Assembly: GCA_009760885.1 (NCBI GenBank)
Contig: CM019707.1
Coordinates: 32,219,602 to 32,283,601, forward strand
From: Achatina immaculata
Taxonomy: Eukaryota > Mollusca > Gastropoda > Stylommatophora > Achatinidae
Direction of reading: 5' to 3'
Length of the DNA stretch: 64,000 nt
Position numbers and translations under genes: made by a program. The notes beneath the pieces were generated by a model. That model saw only the letters and a list, made by a program, of their open reading frames with translations, was not told where the DNA came from and did no database searches. Every line of letters begins with the position of its first letter. Position 1 is the first letter of the stretch. Shown here one piece after another: positions 1 through 10,032 of the stretch.

Positions 1-89
1 CTCTCAGGGATCTCTTCTGGGACCACAGGAGTAATTCAGTAGGATCACGGGGCGGTCTTGGTGATAAAAGCGAACGAAGAAGAAGAAGA
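1..89 (+). repeat. R1 dispersed repeat, 3' end only
   Basis: This matches the last part of the R1 element near 57205-57340: the same run of CAGGGATCTCTTCT, ACCACAGGAGTAA, CACGGGGCGGTCTTG and a GAAGAAGAAG tail. An inverted copy begins near 63254. The upstream part of this copy lies outside the window or is missing. The AAG tail suggests a retroposed element, but no promoter is visible in this stub. Confidence 0.7.
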
Positions 90-91
90 TA

Positions 92-390
92 GGTGTCATG
101 CTAGCGTAAAGACTGGCGAACAATAGCCGACCAAGACCTTGTTTCACCTCTCCATTGGTAGCCCAGTAACAGACCTAGCCGGGCCGACGGGGCAGGGATC
201 TCTATAGCTCTCATGGTGGTGGATTGTGCTAAAGAAGTACTGCAGACACCATGCTGTTTAGCTCTACTCAGGGACTGAAAACAGTCGTTGTAACCTGCTC
301 CAAAGCTACCACAGTGCTGTGCCTCAATATCCTCACCATATCGGCTGCAAAGAACACTATCTCGCAGTTCCAGCGAGACAGAAGAAGAAG
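92..390 (+). repeat. R2 dispersed repeat, copy 1
   Basis: About 300 bp shared with 31551-31873 on the same strand and 16757-17085 inverted. Shared landmarks are ATGCTAGCGT, CATGGTGGTGGA, GCTAAAGAAG, GACTGAAAA, GTGCTGTGCCTCAA and CTCGCAGTT. This copy ends in AAG repeats and starts 3 bp after the AAG tail of an R1 copy. It lacks the CAGCGACCC segment at the 5' side of the 31.5-kb copy. I see no convincing Pol III boxes, so its class is unknown; a SINE or other non-autonomous retroelement is likely. Confidence 0.7.
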
Positions 391-454
391 ATCCCCAGAT
401 AATGGTCGCGATGAAGAAATACGCATGCACCAAGTGGGGCTTGATGTACCTAGG

Positions 455-870
455 GTTTAGCATCTAAGGAAGTAGCACCACTTCCAGTCCCCAGCCTTTA
501 GCATCTAATGAAGCTGCAGAACTTCTGGTCCCCAACCTTTAGCATCTAAGGAGGCTGCAGAACTTCTAGTCCCCAACCTTTAGCATCTAAGGAGACTGCA
601 GAACTTCTGGTCCCCAACCTTTAGCATCTAAGGAGGCTGCAGAACTTCCAGTCCCCAGCCTTTAGCATCTAATGAAGCTGCAGAACTTCTGGTCCCCAAC
701 CTTTAGCATCAAAGGAGGCTGCAGAACTTCCAGTCCCCAGCCTTTACCATATAAGGAGACTGCAGAACTTCTGGTCCCCAACCTTTAGCATCTAAGGAGA
801 CTGCAGAACTTCTGGTCCCCAACCTTTAGCATCTAAGGAAGCAGCAACACTTCCAGTCCTCAGCCTTTAG
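455..870. repeat. 41-bp minisatellite, about 10 copies
   Basis: Units begin TTTAGCATCTAAGGA and contain CTGCAGAACTTC and GTCCCCA. Successive TTTAGC starts fall at 456, 497 and 538, giving a 41-bp period. Variants alternate between AAGGAGG, AATGAAG and AAGGAGA. Degenerate edge copies are at both ends. Confidence 0.95.
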
Positions 871-990
871 GGTGATATTTCTTCTTTGGCACAGCTGAAA
901 TAGTCCTACGCCTGTACTCAGAAACAAAGTAGGAGGACACGATGGACTCTCTGCCAGCTTAACGCCCATGAATACTATATCTTCTTACAA

Positions 991-1161
991 AATGATCATT
1001 TGTTCTCAAAGATCATCTGTTCTCTCAGATAATCTGTTCTCCAAGATCGTATGTTCTCTCAGATCATCTGTTCTCCAAGATCATATGTTGCCTCGGATAA
1101 TCTTGTTCTCCAATATCATTTGTTCTCACAGATTATCTGTCCCCCCCCCCCCCCCCCCCCC
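991..1161. repeat. 17-bp minisatellite with a terminal C homopolymer
   Basis: About nine 17-bp units of the form AGATCATCTGTTCTCTC occupy 991-1140, with alternate CTCTC and CTCCA ends. They stop at a C run of about 21 bases at 1141-1161. Confidence 0.85.
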
Positions 1162-1352
1162 AGCTCATCTATTCTCCTAGATCGTTATCATTTCCGTTCG
1201 TCTGATTAGCGTGCTGACTGATAACCATTTTACATCGTGAACAAATCTGAGACCTACTAGAAATCTTCCGTAGTCCGGCCCTTCTTGCATGAATTTATAC
1301 GAATATCATTTATTAGATATTTCACAAAATCTTTTCCTGTGTGTGTGAATTG

Positions 1353-1388
<36 letters not shown>

Positions 1389-2035
1389 TAATCACTTAGA
1401 TATTTCTCACAATTGGGCTGTTCTTGTAAGAATTTATGAGCAAATTCGAAAATACCATTTCAAAATGACGAAAATGAAAAAGCAATAACTAGGACAAACA
1501 AGGGAGGAAATTTCAGTAACAACATCCACAGCGGCTGTGGTTCATGTAGCAGTCGGTGTCTGCCAATGCTGCGCTTACGGAAGCTTAACAGTCAGAGGAA
1601 GTTGTTATCAAATATTTAGAGGAATTTTCTTTTATCTTTATTCTCCTCCTGTTCATAGTTTGTTTACTAAAACATTTCCAAAGTTATAAAGTAGATTCTT
1701 TAAAAAAATAAGAACTGAAAGCAAAACAAAACAAAACAAAAACAAACAAACAAACAAACAAACAACTGTCGTCGCTACAACATATTGTAGTAAATTTATC
1801 TGTCGAGATTTGTGTCCGTTTCTGTTTGTCGTACAAAGCACCACATACTTCTAATTATCTGGGGTTTTTTTTACACATTTATCTGTCTTTCCGTGCTTTT
1901 ACAACGTATGTCTGTCTCTCCCCTTGTCTAATGTTTGTTTTTGCTTGGTACAAAAAAGAAACGCCATTATATATATATTTTTTTCCCATTCTTGAAACAC
2001 TCCTTCCGAAAAATAACACTGGGGCAAGAAATAAT
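1162..2035. other. No gene seen; short microsatellites
   Basis: There is an ATT run near 1353-1388 and an AAAC-type run near 1725-1764. The short open frames are low-complexity, T-rich or A-rich, and match nothing I recognise. Confidence 0.6.
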
Positions 2036-2240
2036 ATTCACAACACATAACAAAACATAATAATGAAGACCATACTTGCAGGAAGAGATGAAGAAAAAAT
2101 AAGAGCAAGAACACAACAACAACATGTCCGGACAACATCAGAAGATGGACAGAATCATCGTGGCATATGTACAGCCAGAGAGTTTGCCAGCAAACAACCC
2201 TCCATGGGGAGATGACACAATAGGACGATGATGATGATTT
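2036..2240 (+). pseudogene. Possible LINE reverse-transcriptase C-terminal remnant
   Basis: One forward frame reads VRTTSEDGQNHR, resembling the conserved end of RTE-like LINE proteins (RTTSEDRQxWR in that family). It is followed by a GATGATGATGA microsatellite, the kind of tail the family 1 LINEs here carry. The match is short and has no stop-free context, so this is a weak call. Confidence 0.35.
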
Positions 2241-3665
2241 TGGATTTTCCCCATCATCTTGAACAAATGGATTCGCCGGATATGTTTGAAAATATCTAAC
2301 AAATTTTTTTGTTTAAAAAAAAAGTAGTGAAAAAAAAAAGGCACCAACAAATCTTAGCACACCGTCGACCATAAAATCTGAGAAAATAATTTTTTTTTTT
2401 TTTTTAAATGGGAGGAATGATACTTATAAAAACTGCTCTCTACAGGAATGGCAGACTGGAATTGCCTCCCCTAGCTGCTGTTCGCCTTTCATGTTGCACA
2501 CAGCCAGGTGAAAGGCGAAACAAACGAGCGAAACTTTACGCTACCAGAGTCAGAAACATTGCTGGGGTATTTTCTTCACCGTGCACCGCCAGGGGTCTAT
2601 TTCAACCAATGAGATCGCTTTTCACTCTGGTCCTTTGGCGGTCCTTACCGTCGGCTGGAGCCATCGGTTTGTCGTACTCCTCGTCGGTAGAAAGTATCGC
2701 ATTAATCTTAACTTTCCGCCAGCTACAAGATTTTTGTAGTTTTTTTTTTTTTGTAAGTGAATGAAGGATACATTGCCGTGGATTTTCTATGCTTATATAC
2801 AACACAGGGTCATCTTATCGTGGATTTACGTGGATTTAGAGCAGTTTCTCCGGTATCACAAGTTTCGCAGTAAAACTGTCACACAACAGGATTTCGGATA
2901 TCGCCATCTCACCGGCCCGTACGCATAATTCTGTTTGTAATGTCTTTGTTTTGTCTTTAATGGATATCACGTGATGTGAGCTTAATTTTTCAGTGCTATA
3001 TTTAGTACCACAGAGTCCAGGAAAACTTGTTTCTGTCTGGGGGAAAATGTATAAGATTAATTAATTTCTGTTCTGATTATTTCGTTGCTATCAAGAAAGT
3101 TTGTTTTTATTGGATTTTTTTTCCCTCTGATGTCACTGTTTGGGGTTTTTTTTTTGTTTGGTTTATTTATTTTTAGGGTTTAAGATTTCCGTTAATGTGT
3201 ATTGTTATTGGTACAACAATCAGCAGTGCCACAGGGACTTTAAAAAAACAAACAAACAAACAAAACTTCACAGCGCCTACCACTGCTGACTTCGTCATCT
3301 TCTTCTTCCTGTATCTACTTAAGTCGATTTTGCTTTTGTGCTGTTACTAGAACTACTACAGCTATTACTACTCTTCTGTTACAACAGCGGAGTAGTATAA
3401 TAGTTTGTTTTTTTTTGGTTTTTTGTTTTTTTTGTTTTGTCTTTTCTGTTGTCCTTGATAAGTGAAATTTTGCTGAAATACCGGAGGTGTTGCTGGTTGT
3501 TTTTCATAACCATTTTATTTCATCTGCTCTTTATTGCTAGCTTGTCTTTCTTCCTTCCTTTCTCTTCCAATCTGTTTTCGTGAAACTGCACCACATGTCT
3601 ACATCTAACCACACCGCTACAACTGCTACTGCTGCTACTATTTCGATAGTTATTACTAGCGCCAC
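2241..3665. other. Unassigned AT-rich DNA
   Basis: No protein or element is recognised. The frame at 2408-2764 (118 codons) has no familiar motif and ends in a T-run phenylalanine stretch. An 11-bp perfect inverted repeat, TTCGCCTTTCA at 2481-2491 and its complement at 2509-2519, could form a hairpin with a 17-nt loop. Long T, TG and AAAC runs are scattered through the rest. Confidence 0.55.
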
Positions 3666-3674
3666 CTACTACTA

Positions 3675-3748
<74 letters not shown>
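3666..3748. repeat. CTA trinucleotide microsatellite
   Basis: Nearly pure CTA/TAC repeat, about 27 units. Read forward it gives a polytyrosine frame, which is a by-product of the repeat and not a gene. Confidence 0.95.
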
Positions 3749-3750
<2 letters not shown>

Positions 3751-5060
3751 GTTTTGTTGTTGCCTGTGTCCTAGACGACAATTTTCAGTCAATTAGCATT
3801 CTTGGTTTCACTTTTGTGCCGCGCAAGCAGTAACTTTCATTCGTAAAATTAAGACAGTAACATAGCCTCTCATTTTCTTTTCGTTAGAAATAAGAAAAAA
3901 AGAATGTAAAAGTTTTTGGAAACAGTATCGTGGTGCGGGACAAAAGCGATGTCAAACGACCATACCCCTAGAACCTTACTTGTAGCTTAGTGGAATAAAT
4001 TAGACCTAAAAATCTTCGATAAAATGAGATTTAAAAAAAAAAAACCTATAAAGTTATTGGTTATGTTACGGATCTGTTGTAAATAAATTCTAATATTTTG
4101 TAAAGATTTGAATTGGGAATTTAAGGTCTGCTAAAGGGGGGAAAAAACAAGAACTATATAAATAATTATAATCGATAACTGGTGTTAAACAAGTTGACTG
4201 TGTGTAACTGATTAATTATCATTGGTAAATAATTTTTTTTTGTTGGTGATAATTCGCTGCTATTAATTTTAAATAATCAATAATTGATTTATTATTCATT
4301 TTGCTTCCCGGCAAATAGGTATCTGTGATCACGTATCTCCATTATGTGTGGTCCTTGGGGTTTTTTTTTTTTTGGGCGGCCCGGCGGGCGGGGGGGGGGG
4401 GGAAGGGTTGCTCTTATTTCGGACTCCTTCTTATTTTCCCGCGCCGTCATTTTTGGTGCATTCCGTATTTAATTTTGTCTTTCTCTTGCCTTACAGTTTT
4501 CAGAATGATTGTCAGATTGTCTTCTCGTGGCATGGTCCCCAGAATTCTCGCTGTCATTTCCTTAAGATTTTTCAGCAGTTTCTAAACCACTCGGAGAAGC
4601 AACGCGATTGTGAGTACAACTTTCCATTAAAACAAGCCGCAGCGCCGTCAGAAAGTGGCGTATAAAATAACATAAATTAACTCAGTTAACCTATTTTTAT
4701 GAGAAATATAATAAACTATTTATTATTTTGTTAAAATATACGATTTTTAAAAAAATAACATCTATTAAATCGAGAGTAAACAAGTTATTTGGGGGGGGGG
4801 TAGGGGGGTAAACAAAGAAAACAGTGATATTCCAAAACTCCAAGCCCCATACACAGACAGACATTACCGTTTGTGCATGATTATGTTCCAGCGGAGTAGC
4901 ACTACAAGCTTTTGTCTGTGTACGATGCAGCATTTAAATTCCCTTGTAAATGAAGCATATGCTCATGAGATATATCTTTGTTGACTGTCCCGTTCTTGGA
5001 GGTTGTGATCCAGGGTAAAAATGTATCTGACAGGAAGGAAGGGGGAATGTAAGTTCTAAA
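3749..5060. other. Unassigned AT-rich DNA with homopolymers
   Basis: No gene or element is recognised. The T run followed by a G run near 4361-4402 and a G run near 4791-4800 are the main structures. Confidence 0.55.
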
Positions 5061-5853
5061 GTAAAATCCCCGTTTCCATGCCATTAAGGCATATTGGGGA
5101 TACGGTGTTAGGTCCGTATTTTGCCGTTAAGACATACTAGGGATACCGTGTTAGGTCCGTATTTTGCCGTTAAGACATACTAGGGATACCGTGTTAGGTC
5201 CGTATTTTGCGGTTAAGACATACTAGGGATACCGTGTTAGGTCCGTATTTTGCGGTTAAGACATACTAGGGATACCGTGTTAGGTCCGTATTTTGCCGTT
5301 AAGACATACTAGGGATACCGTGTTAGGTCCTTATTTTGCCGTTAAGACATACTAGGGATACGGTGTTAGGTCCGTATTTTGCGGTTAAGACATACTAGGG
5401 ATACCGTGTTAGGTCCGTATTTTGCGGTTAAGACATACTAGGGATACCGTGTTAGGTCCGTATTTTGCCGTTAAGACATACTAGGGATACGGTGTTAGGT
5501 CCGTATTTTGCGGTTAAGACATACTAGGGATACCGTGTTAGGTCCGTATTTTGCCGTTAAGACATACTAGGGATACCGTGTTAGGTCCGTATTTTGCCGT
5601 TAAGACATACTAGGGATACGGTGTTAGGTCCGTATTTACAAGACTTTCGACAACGTAAAATAGTGATATGGTCAGTACCACGCCTGGGCCGTATTTACCT
5701 TCCCAGAGTTCTCTTGTACCCATTTTTACAGACTGTGTGGACCTCGGGGCCTTTTTTGGTGTGTTTGGTACCAGAAAAAAATCCCCACTGTTGGAACTTG
5801 AACCCAGTACCACCGGATTAGTAGACCGAGCACCCAACCACTCAGCCAACCAG
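5061..5853 (-). mobile_element. tRNA-derived SINE (S1) with internal tandem expansion
   Basis: Read on the minus strand, the head carries box A-like TGGCTGAGTGG (complement of 5838-5848) and box B-like GGTTCAAGTTCC (complement of 5793-5804) at tRNA-like spacing. The same body is at 40277-40545 and 54327-54598, sharing GCCATTAAGGC, ATACGGTGTTAGG, CCGCATTT-like, CCCATTTTTA and CACCGGATTAGTA. Unlike those copies of about 270 bp, this one is about 790 bp because the segment beginning GCCATTAAGGC has expanded into a 43-bp array at 5080-5636. The 3' end is GGGGATTTTAC. Confidence 0.85.
5080..5636. repeat. 43-bp minisatellite inside SINE S1, about 13 copies
   Basis: Units contain GTTAAGACATACTAGGGATA, then C(C/G)GTGTTAGGTCCGTATTTTG. 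The first unit (CCATTAAGGCATATTGGGGA) is the ordinary SINE sequence seen in the two unexpanded copies, and later units are variants of it. The last unit runs straight back into normal SINE sequence. G/C alternation at two positions gives at least two unit variants interspersed in the array. Confidence 0.95.
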
Positions 5854-5882
5854 ACCGATAAATGTCTAAAAGAAATGGTAAT

Positions 5883-6398
5883 TATTGTTGTTTTTACTGT
5901 AGTTGTTACTGTTTGTTGTTTTTTCTGTAGTTGTTACTGTTTGTTGTTTTTAATTGTAGTTGTTACTGTTTATTGTTTTTTCTGTAGTTGTTACTGTTTG
6001 TTGTTTTTAATTGTAGTTGTTACTGTTTGTTGTTTTTACTGTAGTTGTTACTGTTTGTTGTTTTTAACTGTAGTTGTTACTGTTTGTTGTTTTTAACTGT
6101 AGTTGTTACTGTTTGTTGTTTTTAACTGTAGTTGTTACTGTTTGTTGTTTTTAACTGTAGTTGTTACTGTTTGTTGTTTTTAACTGTAGTTGTTACTGTT
6201 TGTTGTTTTTAACTGTAGTTGTTACTGTTTGTTGTTTTTAACTGTAGTTGTTACTGTTTGTTGGTTTTAACTGTAGTTGTTACTGCTTGTTGTTTTTACT
6301 GTAGTTGTTACTGTTTGTTGTTTTTAACTGTAGTTGTTACTGTTTGTTGTTTTTAACTGTAGTTGTTACTGTTTGTTGTTTTTACTGTAGTTGTTACT
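5883..6398. repeat. 29-bp minisatellite, about 18 copies
   Basis: Units read TGTAGTTGTTACTGTTTGTT then GTTTTTAAC, with 28-bp variants lacking one A. The array starts about 30 bp after the tRNA-like end of the SINE at 5061-5853. An open frame over its left end is repeat-derived. Confidence 0.95.
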
Positions 6399-6640
6399 GA
6401 CGAGCGTGGAGTCTTTAGAAGGTAGGGTAGAGTAGGAACTGGTAAGCAGGAGACGAACAGTTACACATATTCTTTTGCCAGCGCCTAACCTTCAGTCTCT
6501 GAGGTCAATGTGCCAAGTTTTACTATTTAAAATAATTAAAGATTCTTCGAAAGGAAAACTATTTTTTTAAAACTCATTTCATTTAAACTGAATTTAGAAG
6601 AAAACAAAATGTCTTAATTTTTGGAGAAAATAGAAATACC
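6399..6640. other. Unassigned spacer
   Basis: Unique-looking AT-rich DNA between the 29-bp array and a LINE fragment. Nothing is recognised. Confidence 0.5.
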
Positions 6641-7039
6641 CAGACCGAAGTTCATTCATTCATTCATTCAATTGTATGTCCCTTGCGGAACTTTACCTCC
6701 CTAACAGCGCTCCTGTAATGGCCTGCTGCTGATGCATCCATTTGCAGATCATCAACGATGTCTTGCAGCCATCTTCGCCTTGGTCTTCCTCTCTTTCATT
6801 TTCCCATTATGTACCCTTCCAAGACGGTGTTCTCTAGATTATCATTACGTTTAATGTGTCCGAAATATTTAAGCTTTCTTTGTTTAAGCCTCTTTACTAG
6901 CCAGCCTTCTTCAATATTAAGTTCTTGTAGTATGGATATATTTGTTCTTTTTTGTGTCCGTGGTATTTGAAGAACTCTTCTGTAGCATTTACATTCAAAC
7001 ACATTTATGTGTTTCTCACCTGTTTCTCAGACCGAAGTT
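6641..7039 (-). mobile_element. LINE 3' fragment (family 1b) with 12-bp target duplication
   Basis: The element proper is 6653-7027 on the minus strand. CAGACCGAAGTT flanks it at 6641-6652 and 7028-7039, a perfect 12-bp target-site duplication. Coding sense gives the end of an RTE-like reverse transcriptase, with KRKLKYFGHIKR-type, LEGYIMGK and RGRPRQRW-type motifs, followed by a GAATGAATG tail. It is heavily 5'-truncated and has frame breaks. An opposite-strand copy is at 7106-7403. Confidence 0.85.
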
Positions 7040-7095
7040 ATGCAACTTAAAATGTTAAATATGTTAATTGTAATAGAAATGTAATTTTGAAGGTT

Positions 7096-7413
7096 ACCAA
7101 GGAAAATCCATACTACAAGAACTTAATACTGAAGAAGGCTGGCTAGGAAAGATGATTAAAAAGAGAAAACTTAAATATTTTGGGCACATTAAACGTCTTG
7201 ATAATTTGGAGAAGACTGTCTTGGAAGGGTACATAATGGGAAAAATAAAGAGAGGAAGACCAAGGCAAAGATGGCTGCAAGACACCGTTGATAATCTGCA
7301 AATGAATGCATCAGCAGCAGACCATCTTGCTTACAATCGAGAAGGCTACAGGAGAGCTGTTAGGGAGACAAAGTTCCACAAGGAACATGCAAATGACTGA
7401 CTGACCAAGGAAA
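7096..7413 (+). mobile_element. LINE 3' fragment (family 1b), plus strand, 10-bp duplication
   Basis: The element proper is 7106-7403. ACCAAGGAAA is present at 7096-7105 and 7404-7413. The 7152-7400 frame reads RKLKYFGHIKR, LEKTVLEGYIMGK, RGRPRQRWLQDTVDNL and ends in KFHKEHAND, the C-terminal region of an RTE-like polyprotein; the catalytic domains are absent. The tail is a short TGACTGAC repeat. It lies head-to-head with the minus-strand copy that ends 68 bp upstream. Confidence 0.85.
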
Positions 7414-7560
7414 CCACTAAGGAAAAAAAAACAGTTCAGTTTCTCGGATGTCGTCATCCTAATTAATTAACTTCAGAAAAGATTACAAACAATTAATTGA
7501 TTGAAAACTTTAAAAAATAATTTCTGTAATTAATAAAATCGCTTGTAGCTGCAACCTTCT

Positions 7561-8113
7561 CGTTACATAGTGCTTTGTTGTCAGATGTTGCATTACGTAG
7601 TGCTTTGTTGTTAGATGTTACATTACGTAGTATTTTGTTGTCAGATGTTACATTACGTAGTATTTTGTTGTCAGATGTTACATTGCGTAGTGCTTTGTCA
7701 GTTGTCAGATGTTACATTACGTAGTGCTATGTTTGTTGTCAGATGTTACATTGTGTAGTTCTTTGTTTGTTGTTAGATGTTGTATTACAGAGTGCTTTGA
7801 TTGTTGTCAGATGTTACATTACACAGTGCTTTGTTTGTTGTCAGATGGTATATTGTGTAGTTCTTTGTTTCTTGTCAGATGTTACAATACGTAGTGCTTT
7901 GTTTGCTGTCAGATGTTACATTATGTAGTTCTTTGTTTCTTGTCAGATGTTACATTATGTAGTTCTTTGTTTCTTGTCAGATGTTACAATACATAGTTCT
8001 TTGTTTGCTGTCAGATGTTACATTATGCAGTTCTTTGTTTCTTGTCAGATGTTACATTATGTAGTTCTTTGTTTCTTGTCAGATTTTACATTACTTAGTG
8101 GTTTGTTTGTTGT
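7561..8113. repeat. 30/34-bp minisatellite, about 17 copies
   Basis: Units read TTGTCAGATGTTACATTA then CGTAGTGCTTTG. The left units are 30 bp (TTTGTTGTCAG) and the right units 34 bp (TTTGTTTGTTGTCAG), so a 4-bp TTGT insertion separates two subfamilies. Frames of about 60 codons with repeated LCLLSDV-type peptides are spurious. Confidence 0.95.
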
Positions 8114-8286
8114 AAAACGCATGTTGTAAAATTCCAGTACATTTCCCAGCTGTCATCATTTAAAATTTCACTATTGTAGAATTTCCGACCTGGAATAATA
8201 CGAGTTGTAAAATTTTCACCTGGTTCAACTAAACACATACTAAATTTGTAAATGTAGTCACAGGTTGTGAGTGCAGTTTCCTTTGG

Positions 8287-8293
8287 TGGGTGG

Positions 8294-8322
<29 letters not shown>
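8287..8322. repeat. GT dinucleotide microsatellite
   Basis: GGTGGGTGGGTGTGTG followed by about a dozen GT units. Confidence 0.9.
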
Positions 8323-8324
<2 letters not shown>

Positions 8325-8544
8325 AAGTGTGAGAAAGAACGTTTGTGATAACATAATATATTTTTTGTCCTATTCTCCTTCTTCTTCTTCTTGGTAGCGT
8401 TATTGCTGTAATGCGCCTATCGGGCCTACACATCTGTCTTTGCCTCAGTTTATTTGTTGGGGATTGTGTTTGCCTTCCTATTGTCATCCCTATTCGCTTG
8501 GCAATACTATCGTCTGTTTCTAAGGGCACTTTTACGAAGGAGAA

Positions 8545-8912
8545 TAGGGCCTTGACTGGTTATGGTTCCCCAGCCGGACACAAGCAGGCAGCTATAGTTC
8601 GCCAACCCAGGCTTAAGCAGGCAGCTATAGTTCGCCAACCCAGGCTTAAGCAGGCAGCTATAGTTCGCCAACTCAGGCTTAAGCAGGCAGCTATAGTTCG
8701 CCAACCCTGACGCAAGCAGGCAACTAATGGTTCGCCAACCCTGACGCAATTAGGCAACTAATGGTTCGCCAACTCTGACACAAGCAGGCAACTAATGGTT
8801 CGCCAACCCTGATGCAATTAGGCAACTAATGGTTCGCCAACTCTGACACAAGCAGGCAACTATAGTACGCCAACCCTACAACAAGCATCAGCCTAGGTAG
8901 CTGACAGCTTTT
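8545..8912 (-). repeat. R2-related remnant with internal array
   Basis: Its left edge, AGGGCCTTGACTGGTTATGG, matches the minus-oriented R2 copy near 16990 (AGGGCCTTGGTCAGCTATAG) and the complement of 31605-31635. The remainder is a 33-bp array whose unit contains the same R2 core (CTATAGTTCGCCAACC). A GAAGAAG-type run lies nearby at 8385-8395. Only a fragment of R2 is present. Confidence 0.6.
8566..8883. repeat. 33-bp minisatellite derived from R2, about 9-10 copies
   Basis: Units read GCAGGCAGCTATAGTTCGCC then AACCCAGGCTTAA. A second subfamily to the right has GCAGGCAACTAATGGTTCGC and CCTGACGCAA. Two unit types are blocked left and right, so expansion probably occurred in at least two steps. 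Frames on both strands across it are repeat-derived. Confidence 0.92.
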
Positions 8913-9623
8913 TCATTCTGCTTGAGTACTCCGACTTCACGGCCGCGCCCCCCCCCCCCCCCCGGCCCCCCACCCCTTCTTATGTTTTAACTAACAAAGT
9001 AATGTAATTTAGTCCTAAAATTACACCGAAATATGAACAACAAAGGTCTGTTCTTTAACAAAGAAGTTTTGTGAAGGAGAATCAGAAGTGCGCCCGGCTG
9101 AAAGGCTCTGCAGAAATCTGAAGCTTGTTGTGCTCGTGGGATCTCGTCTAGAGCCTCGGATCTGCATGGGAAATGTTTGAGCCGTGTCCTAGCATACAGA
9201 TATCAGGTGACTGTTTCACCAGTTTTAACTCTCGTGTATAATGATCCTAAGTTTAAAAGAAAAATGCCGAAAATTGTATCAGTGTTTCCAGTGTTTCTGG
9301 AACGTTGAGTCGTCGTAAACCCCACACACCCCCCCCCCCTTTTTTTCACACACACACAAATTTTTTGTTAAGTTCTTTTCCTTCAGATTTTAATTAACAT
9401 TTTTTTTAAAAATTATATAAATATTTTCGACTACTTTTGAAATTACCACCCCTCCCTCCAAATCTTTTCTCTTTCGCTCTCTCTTTCTCCCTCTCTGTCT
9501 GTCTGTCTCTCTGTCTGTCTCTCTCACCCTCCTTTGCGCATTATAATATAGCAGGATTTTTCATCCGGAGTTCTAAGTAACCCTATGTGTTAGACAGTGA
9601 ATGGTGTGGATTTAAGGAAAGAT
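8913..9623. other. Unassigned DNA with C and CT runs
   Basis: There is a C run near 8948-8963, a second near 9331-9340, and a CT/CTGT-rich tract near 9470-9525. No gene is recognised. Confidence 0.55.
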
Positions 9624-9960
9624 AAATAATAATAATAATAATAATAGTAATAATGTCAATATAGTAGTAGTAGTGATTGTGGTAGTAGTAGTAATAGTAG
9701 TAGTAGTAGTAGTAGTAGTAATAGTAGTAGTAATAGTAGTAGTAGTTATAGTAGTATAGTAATAGTAGCAGTAATATATCGTTTATATAGATGCACATAC
9801 TAAAAGATTCCATTTTTAGCATGTGATATAAATTAATATAGATTTTCAGCATGTGATATAGATTAATATACATTAATATACATTAATATTGATTGTATAG
9901 CATTAAATAATATGCATTAATATATATTATATAGCGTGTGATACAGATTAATTAGAATTA
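9624..9960. repeat. ATA/GTA trinucleotide tract followed by AT-rich repeats
   Basis: An imperfect AAT/TAG trinucleotide tract runs 9624-9770. It is followed by a degenerate repeat built on GCATGTGATATAGATTAATA and CATTAATATA up to about 9955. The minus-strand polytyrosine frame is a repeat product. Confidence 0.88.
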
Positions 9961-10032
9961 AATGTATGTTCTGCTTTATTTATAAATTTTTTAAAAATAA
10001 TACAATTTTCAATAAGAATTTTACATAACAGC

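Noticed and set aside
101..463. 120-codon frame as a gene
   Set aside because: It lies inside the R2 dispersed repeat and the frame is not conserved in the other R2 copies.
3580..3774. Polytyrosine protein
   Set aside because: CTA microsatellite.
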